From assembly GCA_038087015.1 (NCBI GenBank), contig JASBNA010000006.1:1860001-1924000 (forward strand): 64,000 nucleotides of DNA. The letters are read 5' to 3'. A program made the translations under genes and the position numbers. Position 1 is the stretch's first letter. Each line of letters starts with the position of its first letter. Below are positions 35,650-46,151 of this stretch, one piece after another. Below the pieces are notes generated by a model. It searched no databases. It was not told where the DNA came from and saw only the letters and a program-made list of their open reading frames with translations. Source of the stretch: Cerrena zonata. Lineage: Eukaryota; Basidiomycota; Agaricomycetes; Polyporales; Cerrenaceae.

Positions 35650-37687
35650 CTACTTGAAATCCGCAATATTCATGTATACATTACTGGGTGCGTTTACAAG
35701 ATGATGAGTTTTGTCCAAAACTGTCCGAAGATGCTTAGAAATCTGCTCCCATGTAGATCCGGGGCTAATCTCCCGTGATTTTACAAGGCCGCGGTACAAC
35801 AACTCACGGGCACTGTTGAGCAGATTGCGCAAGTGCCCATCCATCTCAGGCTCGAGATAGGCCTCATCCACGCCCTGAAATACCTTCAGCTTGTAAAACT
35901 CGGGGTGTCCGAGTATAGCACCAAATGCACATATGGTGTCAAACGGAACAATGTCTTACACGTTCTTTAGTATAAATGACTATATGTGTAAATACGATAG
36001 CTCACCTTCGTATATATATGGTAACGCAAGTACCATCCGTGCCATCATCTCGATATACGCAGGATGGTGGTTATTCGTTTTCTTCTCCGTCTTGGTTTTG
36101 TCCAGACGCATCGCTAATTCTGTGGCCGCCATAGTGTCGTAACAGTAGAAGTGGCCACCAATCACTACTGATGCCAGGGGAGTGAAGACCGCATGTATGA
36201 TCCCCGGAGGCATTATGCTACAATAGGATGAGTAGTGTTGATGGCGATTCATCGAACCGTACTTACATAGTGGTCCCAGTTGTGACCATTACATATTCCT
36301 GTCGCATCGCAAACATGGCTGCCTCATCATCAAAGATCGTATTGTCCAGCTTCCTCCTTCGTTCCATATCCATTATACCTTCTATGTTCGTCGTACATGC
36401 CCACACTTTTAGGCCAGACAAAGCCTGTATCCACGTGTTAAGGCCATTGGAATCCCTGTGGTGGGGTGAAAAAGAAGCTGCGTGGGCAGCAAGACTCCAT
36501 GTCTTACACCGAACTGCATCCTGAGACAATGGGATCCTGCGATCCTCGTGCTCAGGGTTCGATGTAATCCAGCATGCGGCGGCATGTACATCATCTGAGA
36601 TTGCCCTGATGACGGGTGTTAATAGATATTATTTACAAAAGGTAAAAGTACTTACTGGATAAACATTGGCGCACCAGCAGAGAGGACCGTGGATGAATCC
36701 AACCAGTTCCCGCAGAATTTAGGGTTTTTGCGGCATTTTATGAACTCCCTAACCGTGAGGTTCACATACGTGCCTTCCCTCCTGGGATTATCGTAGGCGT
36801 GAATTACAATGGGCGGGATTGTACTTTGACCTGCCATCCTAAGAGTTAGTTTCTGGGTTTACGATTATTATGCACATATTTACCGTGACGATCACTAGCA
36901 ACACTTGTATCTTTTTTTTGGTAGGTGAGTTCATGTTTCAGGTGCACGTCTGTTTGACTTACTCAATTCTTTTTCCTTGCCCTTTGTCCTCGCCCTTCTT
37001 CCCTTCTGATTGGATTTCCGCGATGACACCTCTTCCTTTCGGATAGTGTTGTTGTAATCGGCCAGCTCTTCTACATCGGGTATCAAGCATATACTTCAGC
37101 TGACCATCATTTAGAATATCATATATCATACCTTGTACTGTTATAATCTTGTTGAGGTCGGTACGTAACCCCTTAAAACCTGACTCTGTTAGCTCTATTT
37201 CGGACGTCATCGGCGTATTGAATAGAGCAACCGGTCGGCCTTGGGAGAGCATCAGTCGAATCCATTTATTTAGCGAGGCGTTCTGCTCGGATGTGATGGT
37301 TTTGTTCTCTAGGTCGACTATGGCAAACATACGACCATCCTTGGGCGACAGGAGCGCGTCAGTTGTGTTTGCCAGCTTCCGGATGCCATTAGTGCTGATA
37401 GACTAAATTGCAGTTCCAGTAAATGTCAGTTACAATGTAGTAAACAGCTTACATCCTCTGTAGTGGGCAAGAAGGGCAGTGTAGTACGAACACCGCCAGA
37501 CCACATCACGTCCCCGGCTGTTTCGGGGATATCCCCCTGCGTCAGTGCCAAATCGTAAATGTCGCAGCTGGCATATGGCCACGCCGGATGTACGGAACTA
37601 TAATCACTAAAAGATATTCAATTTCATTGAGTACTGCTATGGAAAATGTGACGTCACGTACGTAGATGATGAGCTCGCAACAGACAT
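35650..37687 (-). CDS. P4: JmjC-type 2-oxoglutarate/Fe(II) dioxygenase domain protein
   Basis: Minus-strand gene of about eight exons, ATG at 37687 (MSVASSSST), stop at 35652-35650. The N-terminal region has VDLENKTITSEQNASLNKW, a Lys/Arg-rich linker, and TYVNLTVREFIKCRKNPKF. The JmjC core reads SFSPHHRDSNGLNTWIQALS then GLKVWACT, with the HxD pair of the iron site, followed after an intron by MPPGIIHAVFTPLASVVIGG then HFYCYDT, which supplies the distal iron-binding His. This arrangement is that of the expanded agaricomycete JmjC proteins, related to histone lysine demethylases or protein hydroxylases. The C-terminus is helical. All three iron ligands appear intact. Substrate unknown. It shares a 154-bp divergent promoter with P2 copy D. 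Confidence 0.78.
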
Positions 37688-37841
37688 GATAAGGAAGCAC
37701 TGTTTGGAAGAAGTAGAACACGCGTTTTTGACTTTGAGGACGCGTAATTATATTAATCACGTGTCAGTGGATGCCACAGGGTTAGGGTAATGTACACGAC
37801 TTGCATCAAATACTGCAACCTTCTTTTCGTATACAGAAAAT
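37688..37841. promoter_or_regulatory. Short divergent promoter between the JmjC gene and P2 copy D
   Basis: Only 154 bp separate the two ATGs. It contains ACGCGT at about 37718 and again at 37740-37745 (GACGCGTAAT), CACGTG at about 37757, CAGTG, CCACA and GGGTTAG, in the same order as the promoter at 26444-26806. The partner gene on the left differs (JmjC here, P1 there), so the conserved words probably serve P2. Confidence 0.5.
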
Positions 37842-39895
37842 ATGACGAAAACACCTACGGAACGTGTCATCTCCGATTCAGCAAGCCCCTATCCATCTAG
37901 AAGTACCTCTAGGTCCTTAGAGTCAGGCTATGAGCGGTGCCCACACCAATGTACTGCACAGCCGTGCCCTTCTAACAAACGAGGCCCTCTGTGGCCCAAA
38001 GAAGGGAATTCACTTTGTAGACATATCAAGCGGAGGAATGTTCATATATTCTGCTCTCCTTCTTGCAGGTCGTATCTGTTTATGTCAGGACAGAGCACGC
38101 TATCCGATGTGTCAGCCTTTATGACACCAACCAAGGCAGATTTCGAATCTGCCCTCCGAACGGTAAACGATCCAGAGATCAAGGACGAGATAAACAACTA
38201 CATGCTCTCTCCAGTATGTATTGCATTATGTCCACGCTTAGCTTTTCCTGATCTCTTCCCAGCGATACACCACCACCGTACGAGATATGTCTCCGCAGAG
38301 TACCGTTCGCGTTTCCGAGCCGTCCCCTGGAAATATAAGCTCTCCTGATATTTGGAGCGACATAAGTATGTCCGCGCAGATGTCAGAAACCGCCTTTTCT
38401 GAAACTTTAAATAATATCACCGTCCAAGATTCGGTAAGCAAGCTCTGCGATTTTAACTGGGATATCTATTGACATAAACGGATGTTTTATAGGCGTATGA
38501 GCAGTATCATATGGTACGAACAGGAACAGCACGGGTAATCCATTATATTCCAGATCCTAACATGTCCTGCGGGTATGCCGATATGAGGGATCATATAAAT
38601 TATCAACGGGAAACCATCAGCACTGAGGAACTGAAGATTATTGCAAAGGCTGACAGGCATTTCCACGTCCTTGCATTAATCGAGGATGGTGCTAAAGTTA
38701 TCATTGATCAGTGGGTACGTGTATTTCGCTCCTTCCAGCAGATTAGACACCCCTTCACCGTCTATGTAGTTGTTTCTGATGTTATGCGTTATGCGACAAT
38801 TTCCGGGCAAGTTTGAACTTGAGGTAACCCCCTGGAGATTGTTCCTGGCATGGGTCCTGTCTGCCAAACATGAGCAAGATTACCACACATGGCGCCGATA
38901 CGATTTGGTACTAGGGACTGTGGATTACTCTACGGAGTACATGTAAGTTACATGCTACGGTCGTTATTTGCTTGCAACACGCTAATTCTTTTTACTGAAG
39001 TCGCTCATCCACGGGAATAACCTATGAAAATGCCGCCACCTTTGATGAACGTATGCAACGAATGGCCGACTACACCATGATTTGGCCCCCCATTAATTTG
39101 ATCAAGATGGCAGCGTGTAAATGGAGCACCATTGTCAAACTGGACGAGGTTGCTGCAAGAACAACGCATACAATGCGACCAACCACTACCCTGTGGGACG
39201 GTATGCATATCCCAAACGGCAAGGTACTTAAGCGATGCTACAGTTCCTATCAGGAAGATGTTTATCTTCCCGACGGATCAAGCAAGATCCCAACAGTGGA
39301 GAGTTTGAACGCGGAGTCTGTCCTTCCTGGAAGACACTGGATGATACAAGATTGGGTACCGCAACTTCGTCAGCTTGGGGAGCTGAAGGTGTACTTCGTA
39401 GACATGAAGGTGGTATATATTGCGGTGACACGGTATAGCCCCAGTAAGTCAGGATGGGAGTTTTCGGTGAACCCGACAATCCCTACCCTAGCAGAGATGT
39501 AGTATGTCAATGTTAGCTTATTATCCTAATGTCTTTCACACGCTTACAATTATTACAGCTCTCTATATACTCAGAACAGATCAAGAACCGACTTTTTAAT
39601 TTGGCCACAGGCTAGCGATAGAGCTGGCGAAGATGCCGGACGAGCAGAACTACTGGAATATGCCACAAAAACCCTTGATGCTTTGATTGCATATGAGAGA
39701 AGGGCTGCATATGGAGCAACGTCTCTAACTGGCATGTGTCGGATGGACATAGGGGTTTTGTTCCGAGCTAGTCGATGTGACTACTTTGTCAGTGAAATCG
39801 AGCGGACAATAGGGCTTGGTATATTCGGACCGGACATGGTATCCGTAATGGCCGGGAGACTTGGGAGCCTGTGGTTAGACATGTTGACATCTTAG
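37842..39895 (+). CDS. P2 family protein, copy D: Cys/His-rich N-terminus plus ATP-grasp-like domain
   Basis: ATG at 37842, stop at 39893-39895, same exon layout as copy B. Head: ASPYPSRSTSR, the Cys/His cluster YERCPHQCTAQPC with SLCRHIKRRNVHIFCSPSC. Middle: RVIHYIPDPNMSCGYADM and KVIIDQW, then DLVLGTVDYSTEYM. ATP-grasp-like half: GKVLKRCYSSYQEDVYLP, GRHWMIQDWVPQLRQLGE, LKVYFVDMKVVYIAVTRY, CRMDIGVLFRASRCDYFVSEIE, and a C-terminal helix GRLGSLWLDML. The putative catalytic residues are the same as in copy B, so both copies look functional. The middle low-complexity exon is the most diverged part. Followed by P3 copy D 210 bp downstream. Confidence 0.74.
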
Positions 39896-39979
39896 TACTA
39901 CACGAATCCAATATATAAAGATATTATTTGCGCCAAGTTATCTGCCCCTACCAATATCTTAGCAGACTTGTTCTGCATC

Positions 39980-40006
39980 GATCGTGATCGTTGTGATCGA
40001 TCCTCG
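39980..40006 (+). promoter_or_regulatory. Conserved GATC-rich element upstream of P3 copy D
   Basis: GATCGTGATC, about 5 nt, TGATCGATC and a CTCG end, beginning 125 nt before the P3 ATG. Counterpart of 28949-28975. Confidence 0.5.
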
Positions 40007-40104
40007 ATCACACCATTACATAGATGCGGCAGTGTCCAATTTCAAAATCAAATTTCAACCATTGCCTTCCTCTACGCGTCCCCTCGTAGCGCAAGCCTAT
40101 CACA

Positions 40105-41630
40105 ATGCCTTCCGACGTAATCACTGCCCAAGATATCACAGAAGCACAGGCCAAAGTCAGGCAGGCTCTGGAGAGGAAAAGAGATGCTGAGTCTGGTATT
40201 CCGTCTATGGTCTTATACAATATTCAATGCTGACGTATTTGGTTAGCTTCTCGTCCCACTTTGGAAGCAATCGCACATGCTTGTGTGGAGAGTTTCCTTA
40301 GACCAACGGTGTATAATCCATACGATCTACACAACTTCTCCTTCCAGGATCACGTCGTCACGCCCAGGGATCCAGATACAATAACTGACGACCCGACGTG
40401 GTTATACACCACTATATTATCGTCCATGACTGGCCCGGAATGGAAGCAGAGAGATCTGCATAAATCCAAACTCTCCAAGGCGAACTTCGAATATGTCACC
40501 ATATACGATCCAGAGGACAATAGCACCTCAGATGATGGGACTTTCGTTCCTAAGACTACCTATGAGGCGATGCTGCCTCTGATACATGCAAACAACAACG
40601 TCGCTATAGTCTACCAGTTCCTGGACCATGTTGGGGTGGAGGTAGGTGAAGATACCAGGCAGCAGTTTCGGGCATATGGGTGGTATCTCCACCAGGTGGT
40701 AGATTTTTGCCTCTATGCTTGCGATGTTGCGCGCGTGGAAGGCATGCTAAAGCCAACTTTTGTTCCCGTTGATCTCTACGAGTATATGGATCTACATTAC
40801 CGTGTCAGGACCCATGTACCCTCCACCCTCAACCGTATTGGATATTCCAATCGGTACGAGGTCCCATGGCACCCATCCATTAGTAAGTATTATCTTATGT
40901 TTCTCTTGTCCACATAACCTAACATATGTTAGATTTGGAATCTACCACGCGGGTCAACGGTACCCACCCTCTCGTATCTTTAATGACTCAAGACCCGATG
41001 CATAACTGTCCCTTTTCAGTTGATGATGCCGAGTCCTGGCAGTGGTTCCTTGAAAACCACCTCGAAGACATCAAGTATATGTACGGCCATATCAAGGCCT
41101 ACTTGGACCGCTCGCACGATATTTCCTCCGCTCCTGATGGCGACGAAGCCCTGGAGGACTGCAAAAGAAGATTCCAGATCCAAGTGGAACCACCACCGCC
41201 CACGCGCCAATCACTTCAAGATATATTTGTTGACCAGCACTTGCCCATTCAGAGCAAGGTAAAGACTGCGATACGTGCATTGAACAAAGCAGAGAAGGAA
41301 CTGAGGGGGCTTGAAGCTCGGAAGGCGTCTCAGGAGCTCCAACGTGCTGGTAGCAAATCCAACGCATCGCAACCACCGCGATCCCCGTCTCCGGAACCTC
41401 CTCGTTCATCTCCAGCTCCTCCTTCCCCTGTTCGTTCTCCATCCCGTGTCCGCTCTCCGCCGCCTCCGTCTCCTCGTTTACCGCAGGAAGAAGCGGACAC
41501 GTCTGTCATCCCCGGGGGTGGGCAGTCACAACAACACCAGCCTGGTGGAGCCTCGGGTCATCAAGTACCACCTGAAGACTTGCAAGCCGTCAACAACATG
41601 GGCTTGGGCATGGACAACACTGACTGGTAA
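40105..41630 (+). CDS. P3 family protein, copy D (function unknown)
   Basis: Three exons (40105 to about 40194, about 40246-40882, about 40932-41630). N-terminal helix EAQAKVRQALERKRDAE; core HACVESFLRPTVYNPYDLHN, FVPKTTYEAMLPLIHANNN, YGWYLHQVVDFCLYACDVAR, FVPVDLYEYMDLHYR, RIGYSNRYEVPWHPS; last exon CPFSVDDAESWQWFLENH, a coiled coil near residues 310-350, a Pro/Ser/Arg-rich tract (shorter and less regular than in copy B) and the family end LGMDNTDW. Strong similarity to copy B through the core, with the proline tract evolving fastest. An ACGCGT box lies 31 nt upstream of the ATG. No known domain recognised. Confidence 0.75.
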
Positions 41631-41878
41631 AACATTCGGACATTCTATATACACCTCGATCTTGGGTCTTATCTCCTGTAATTAAATGGAAAGAAAATGT
41701 ACCCTTACATAGAATTCACAATGCTATCTTTCTTGTCCAACATGTTATCAACTTGTGACGACTGCTACAGAAGGTGACTTGCCAAAAATGTACACGGCGG
41801 CTACCATTGATACACACGGTGCAGTCATCCCGACGCGTCAGTTCCCAGTTGTATACAACGACCATCGACTCAAACACA

Positions 41879-43896
41879 ATGCCAGGCCTCCCAAAAACCA
41901 TCGACGAATGTATGTATTGTTTCCTATTGTCATCGTGGTCTGGTGATCTCATCCATATTCTAAACAGTCACCCTCCGCTTCAAGGAGAACATCGGGAAAA
42001 TGTTCCCACGTGCGGTGCTAAACCCTACACGACATATGGAAAAATTCATGGATATGGCCAATGTGGACAATTATCTTCATGATAAGCACCTGTATGCTAT
42101 AACCGAACGCGGAAAGAAGAACTTGCCCGAAAATGACGCCTCTCACGGAATGCGCCTCCTCGGGGGGGAACTGGTGCAATACCGCGCCATTACGGACAAT
42201 GGGACTATTGTCACTATGGTCCCCGCTGCCTGCGTTGATGGTCTGACACTTCTATTCTATTGGCTAACGACGGTGATCACTATGTTTGAATCACCGCTAT
42301 TCTTCGCCAGACCTTCTACACGTGAGAGTGTAAAAGTACATTGCGCCATCATCATTGGGGCCTTGAATGCCAGTATAGAAGCGGCCAATGCTATGTGGTC
42401 TCTTGGCATCATGACCGAGGAATGGTTTCCCTGGCAGCTGGCTCTCATTATAACGTATTGGAATGTCTTCGGAGGATTAGACACTTCCTCCTGGACCACA
42501 TTGGTCAACGAGCCCACTTCGACGTGGATGAGGATATCAGTATCTCCCCGTTCGCACTATTTTACTCCTCCTGTTGTTTCTATACTAACATATAATCATC
42601 CCTCAGATCGTGATGGATTAATGTACAGAACAGCGTATGAGCTCAAGGTCCGAGCAGAAACCGGCCAAAGAGAGATGCTGGTAAACTCGTACTTCCGGGT
42701 TTGGGAGGAAATTGTCACGAATAGCGCTGATGGCAGGTCTAAGATATCTGATGTCTATGGTCCCGCTCTTAACAGCGTGGTGGATACCATGAACACGTTA
42801 AGGACGTCTCTTCTCCTTCCTGCCCTGACCCCACAGCAGACAACGGCACAGCTGGAGTCTTATGCGCTCTCCTGCATTGAGGTATGCAGGAGAAGATACC
42901 TACCATACGGGACTGGATCCACGCGGGTGGAGCCACCACTAGAAGATAAGGAAAAGTTGGCAGAAGAGGTGGTACCTAGCGATGATGTGGCCGGCGTGAA
43001 CGATGAGACAATGTACATCGATCCCCTGCCTGCCGAAGACAATTTCCCGGAGAGCAGCATACGTAGCGGTTCGCATTCGTCGACTTCTGCATATGGTGAT
43101 GGGAAAGGCAAAGGAAAGCGTCGGGCATACCAATCTCAGGTAAGTGATACATCGTGTTTGCACTTCGGATACACATGGTAACCGCTTGTTTCTTAGCTTG
43201 GTACAGGTGGTTACGAGAACCAGCACCTTTCCCCGGTAGGCTTCATCTCAGTAGACACGGGGTACCAAATATTGATCGTATTTCTATCACATAGGGTAAT
43301 GATCGTGACAATGAGCAGCCAGCATCAAAGCGGGCGAGAACTGGGGATACGGCACCACATACGTGTAATGTGGTATATTATGAGCTATATAGAATTGCAG
43401 CACTGACTGAACGCATTTAGCTACATCCTCATCGTCTGGTGGGAGGAGCCCGCCCATTCCACGACATTCTAATGTCGGACCATCCTATATGACGATAAAT
43501 GACGTTAGTGTCGTAAACTCTGTCCCTTACGATTATATTGTTTAATTACACGACATTCAAGGTGGTTGCAGAAGCATCGGTGACTCCTATCGTTATCATG
43601 CATCACGGTACCGCCTCTGCCGAACCAAAACGACGAAAGCCCGTGGTGCACAAAGCTACGGCTGCAACACGAATGGCACTCAGATCCTCAGGAAGGTCAG
43701 AAGAATCTTCCGAGCATTATGAACCTTCCGAACATGCAGAGGTTGTTGAGTCCACAGAGAGCGCCGAGACTGCAGAATCATGGGTACGCCATTACTTACA
43801 ACGATGAAATTGACCATACTCAGTTATCTATAGGATGACGACGAAGAAGTATGGGAAGGCATACGTGACCCTACCCCCATGGTTATAGACGACTAG
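41879..43896 (+). CDS. P5: unknown protein with hydrophobic core and disordered nuclear-type tail
   Basis: Seven or so exons. A tiny first exon (MPGLPKTIDE, 41879-41910) is followed by exons from about 41969 to the TAG at 43894-43896. The long central exon has a helical, fairly hydrophobic region (MVPAACVDGLTLLFYWLTTV, VHCAIIIGALNASIEAANAM, WQLALIITYWNVFGGLDTS) that could be buried helices rather than membrane spans. The C-terminal part is Ser/Glu/Lys-rich with GKGKGKRR and PASKRARTGD, plausible nuclear localisation signals, and ends VWEGIRDPTPMVIDD. I recognise no family. Its 5' end is duplicated as a remnant at 30959-31060. An ACGCGT box lies at 41833-41838, 46 nt upstream of the ATG. Confidence 0.7.
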
Positions 43897-44039
43897 TTTT
43901 CCACTTATTCTGTGCCATGACATACTGTTATCTTTACACACTTGCCAGACGCTTATGTATCATACACTCTCAGATTCTTAACCACAGTATAATTTAAATT
44001 GGATTGCATGCCCAGAGTGGTATTCATAGTTTCGAGAAG

Positions 44040-44153
44040 GTGTTTAGAGGTTCGTATTGACAGGCTCGTGTCCAGCGTTTAGAGGTTCGTTCTGGGCGTT
44101 TAGAGGTTCGTACTGAGCGTTTAGAGGTTCGTACTGGGCGTTTAGAGGTTCGT
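44040..44153 (-). repeat. 21-bp tandem array 5 (minus orientation)
   Basis: Five recognisable units plus one decayed, read on the minus strand as ACGAACCTCTAAACGC with joints CCAGT or TCAGT. This is the first array in reverse orientation relative to arrays 1-4. It sits between the convergent 3' ends of P5 (43896) and P3 copy E (44258). Confidence 0.92.
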
Positions 44154-44257
44154 GCGCGGTCGACGTTGTGTTTTATTTCGTAGATGGTCGATGCTTATAA
44201 TGTATACAGCACTATATCTGGTGAGTATGGAAAAGAGCCGGTATACAGCGAGCGTTT

Positions 44258-45871
44258 TTATATATCTACGTTGTCAAGTCCCATATCGTTCAAGAGCTGC
44301 CTGTCTCCGGAGCTAACAACTGGAACAGAGGAACCAGCCACCGGTAAATCAGGGTCCTCACCATTCCCAACCATTTCCCGTCCCGCTTCCTGTCCATTAG
44401 CCCTTTCATTATCTCGCCCATTACATGCCCGCTTCAGCGATCTATCGGTTTTGGCATTTGTTTCACCCCTTCTCGCACCAGCCTTACGCTTTAATTTTGT
44501 ATTACGCTTCCGCTTTGTATGTGCGCGTTCTATATCACTGTCCGGTGATAAATGGGCTTCAACATCTTGTTCGTCTTCTTCAGTAGATGAATACCGATTC
44601 AACGCGGCCTTATACACGGGAACCTTGCCCCCTATGGCGATGAGTTTCTTTTTCTTCTCTTCTAGAACTGCGTATCGCCGATCAATAGTGGTCTGGTAGT
44701 CGATATACCTTGGATCCTCGAGAATACGGGTATCGACAAATTCTGCGATTAGATCCTCGCGACTTGCGTGGGCTTTTTTTGGATCAACATCCACCTGCTC
44801 CCTACGTACGACGAAGGCTTCGTCTGTTTCTGGGCAAGATAAAAGGGCATCTACCATGTCCATGTGGGTAGAGATGGTAGTATACATTACTCGAAGGTCA
44901 TTGGTAGAGTGCTGTATGTGATACATCCATGTCGTTGCGTTGTCCACGTCGAATGGGCACTTGAACAGTGGTTGATCAAGCATCATTTTTACAATGTCAT
45001 GATTCTCATCTAACGTGACCACGCCAACTGTACGGTCATCAGCATATAACATGGAGTTTGTGACAATATACGCACCGAGTGAGGGTGACCAGTTCACCTC
45101 ATATCGATTATTATATCCTAGGCGGGTGAAAAGCGACGATTTCCAACTTCCCACACGCTTGAAAATGTCAAGAAACTCTAATAAATCGAAGGGTACGAAT
45201 TGGGGCGTCATGAGCTGATGGTTCCATGCTGCCTTGCAGGCATAAATGCAGAAGTCGATCACTTGATGGAAAAACCATCCTAGAACTGATATCTCCCGTT
45301 TCCTGTCGGCGTCGATGTTGGGAGCAACAGCCGGAAGAAGATGGATAATAATGGCTATGTTGTTGGAGGCGTTGCAAATCAATTGCATCACCGTGCTTAT
45401 GGTGGAAGGAATGAATGTATCGTCCTCATCGTCAGTCATTTGGCCTTCGTTGAATTCTGCAGTGCAGTACAGAACATAATCCTCGATTTCCTCTCCGTAA
45501 GCCCCAAATTTCTGCTCTTTCCAGTAGGTCTCGGACCCTATTTGATCCCTAATCGCATGAATCCACGCCAGTTCTTTGTTGAATTCTTTCTCAGTCGTCC
45601 TGCAACGTGTGTCGACATGTTTCTCGAAGGAGAAGTTATGGAGGTCGAATATGTTGTATACCTCCGGCCGTATGAAGCTTTCAACAGCAGCCTCTCCTAC
45701 CTCGCGAAATGCCCTCCTCATATCTATGTTTCCGAATACATAAGACATATCAGAAATGTGCGTATAAACCACGTAATCACCTTTCTTCCACATCTTTTGA
45801 ACCCTGAGGGTATGTTCTAACTCTTTCCTCGCTTTGGATAATTGACTCTTTGCGATTGAAATGGATCCCAT
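44258..45871 (-). CDS. P3 family protein, copy E (function unknown), minus strand
   Basis: One frame is open throughout (537 codons, ATG at 45871), but two stretches align with intron positions in copies B and D and have GT/AG borders in frame (about 45774-45718 and about 45087-45040), so they are probably retained-frame introns. Core: EAAVESFIRPEVYNIFDLHN, ASNNIAIIIHLLPAVAP, LGWFFHQVIDFCIYACKAA, FVPFDLLEFLDIFKR, RLGYNNRYEVNWSPS, CPFDVDNATTWMYHIQHS, a coiled-coil region, a Lys/Arg-rich tract (TKRKRNTKLKRKAGARR, likely nuclear signal) in place of the proline tract, and the end motif MGLDNVDI. It is the most diverged P3 copy and the only one on the minus strand, back to back with the Rep-helicase gene. 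Confidence 0.75.
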   Translation of the reverse strand: MGSISIAKSQLSKARKELEHTLRVQKMWKKGDYVVYTHISDMSYVFGNIDMRRAFREVGEAAVESFIRPEVYNIFDLHNFSFEKHVDTRCRTTEKEFNKELAWIHAIRDQIGSETYWKEQKFGAYGEEIEDYVLYCTAEFNEGQMTDDEDDTFIPSTISTVMQLICNASNNIAIIIHLLPAVAPNIDADRKREISVLGWFFHQVIDFCIYACKAAWNHQLMTPQFVPFDLLEFLDIFKRVGSWKSSLFTRLGYNNRYEVNWSPSLGAYIVTNSMLYADDRTVGVVTLDENHDIVKMMLDQPLFKCPFDVDNATTWMYHIQHSTNDLRVMYTTISTHMDMVDALLSCPETDEAFVVRREQVDVDPKKAHASREDLIAEFVDTRILEDPRYIDYQTTIDRRYAVLEEKKKKLIAIGGKVPVYKAALNRYSSTEEDEQDVEAHLSPDSDIERAHTKRKRNTKLKRKAGARRGETNAKTDRSLKRACNGRDNERANGQEAGREMVGNGEDPDLPVAGSSVPVVSSGDRQLLNDMGLDNVDI

Positions 45872-46151
45872 TGTGATGGCATAAAAGCTGGAGCGAAAAA
45901 CGTATCTATACCTTAGTCAATACATGCCCAGAACACATGGTATCCGCATTGCAGTCCATTGACTTATGCAACGTGTCACCCATTGAGACCTGTTTACACC
46001 TAATAGTAATAATGACGTCTCTACATGCATACACGTGGGTCGATGGCGGTCATCACGATCCTTATTAAGAGCAATAAAAAAAGTTTACCCGTGCGTCGAC
46101 CTTATCTCTATCGATCATAGCAGCACCACTTGGCTTCAAACCACCATCGCA

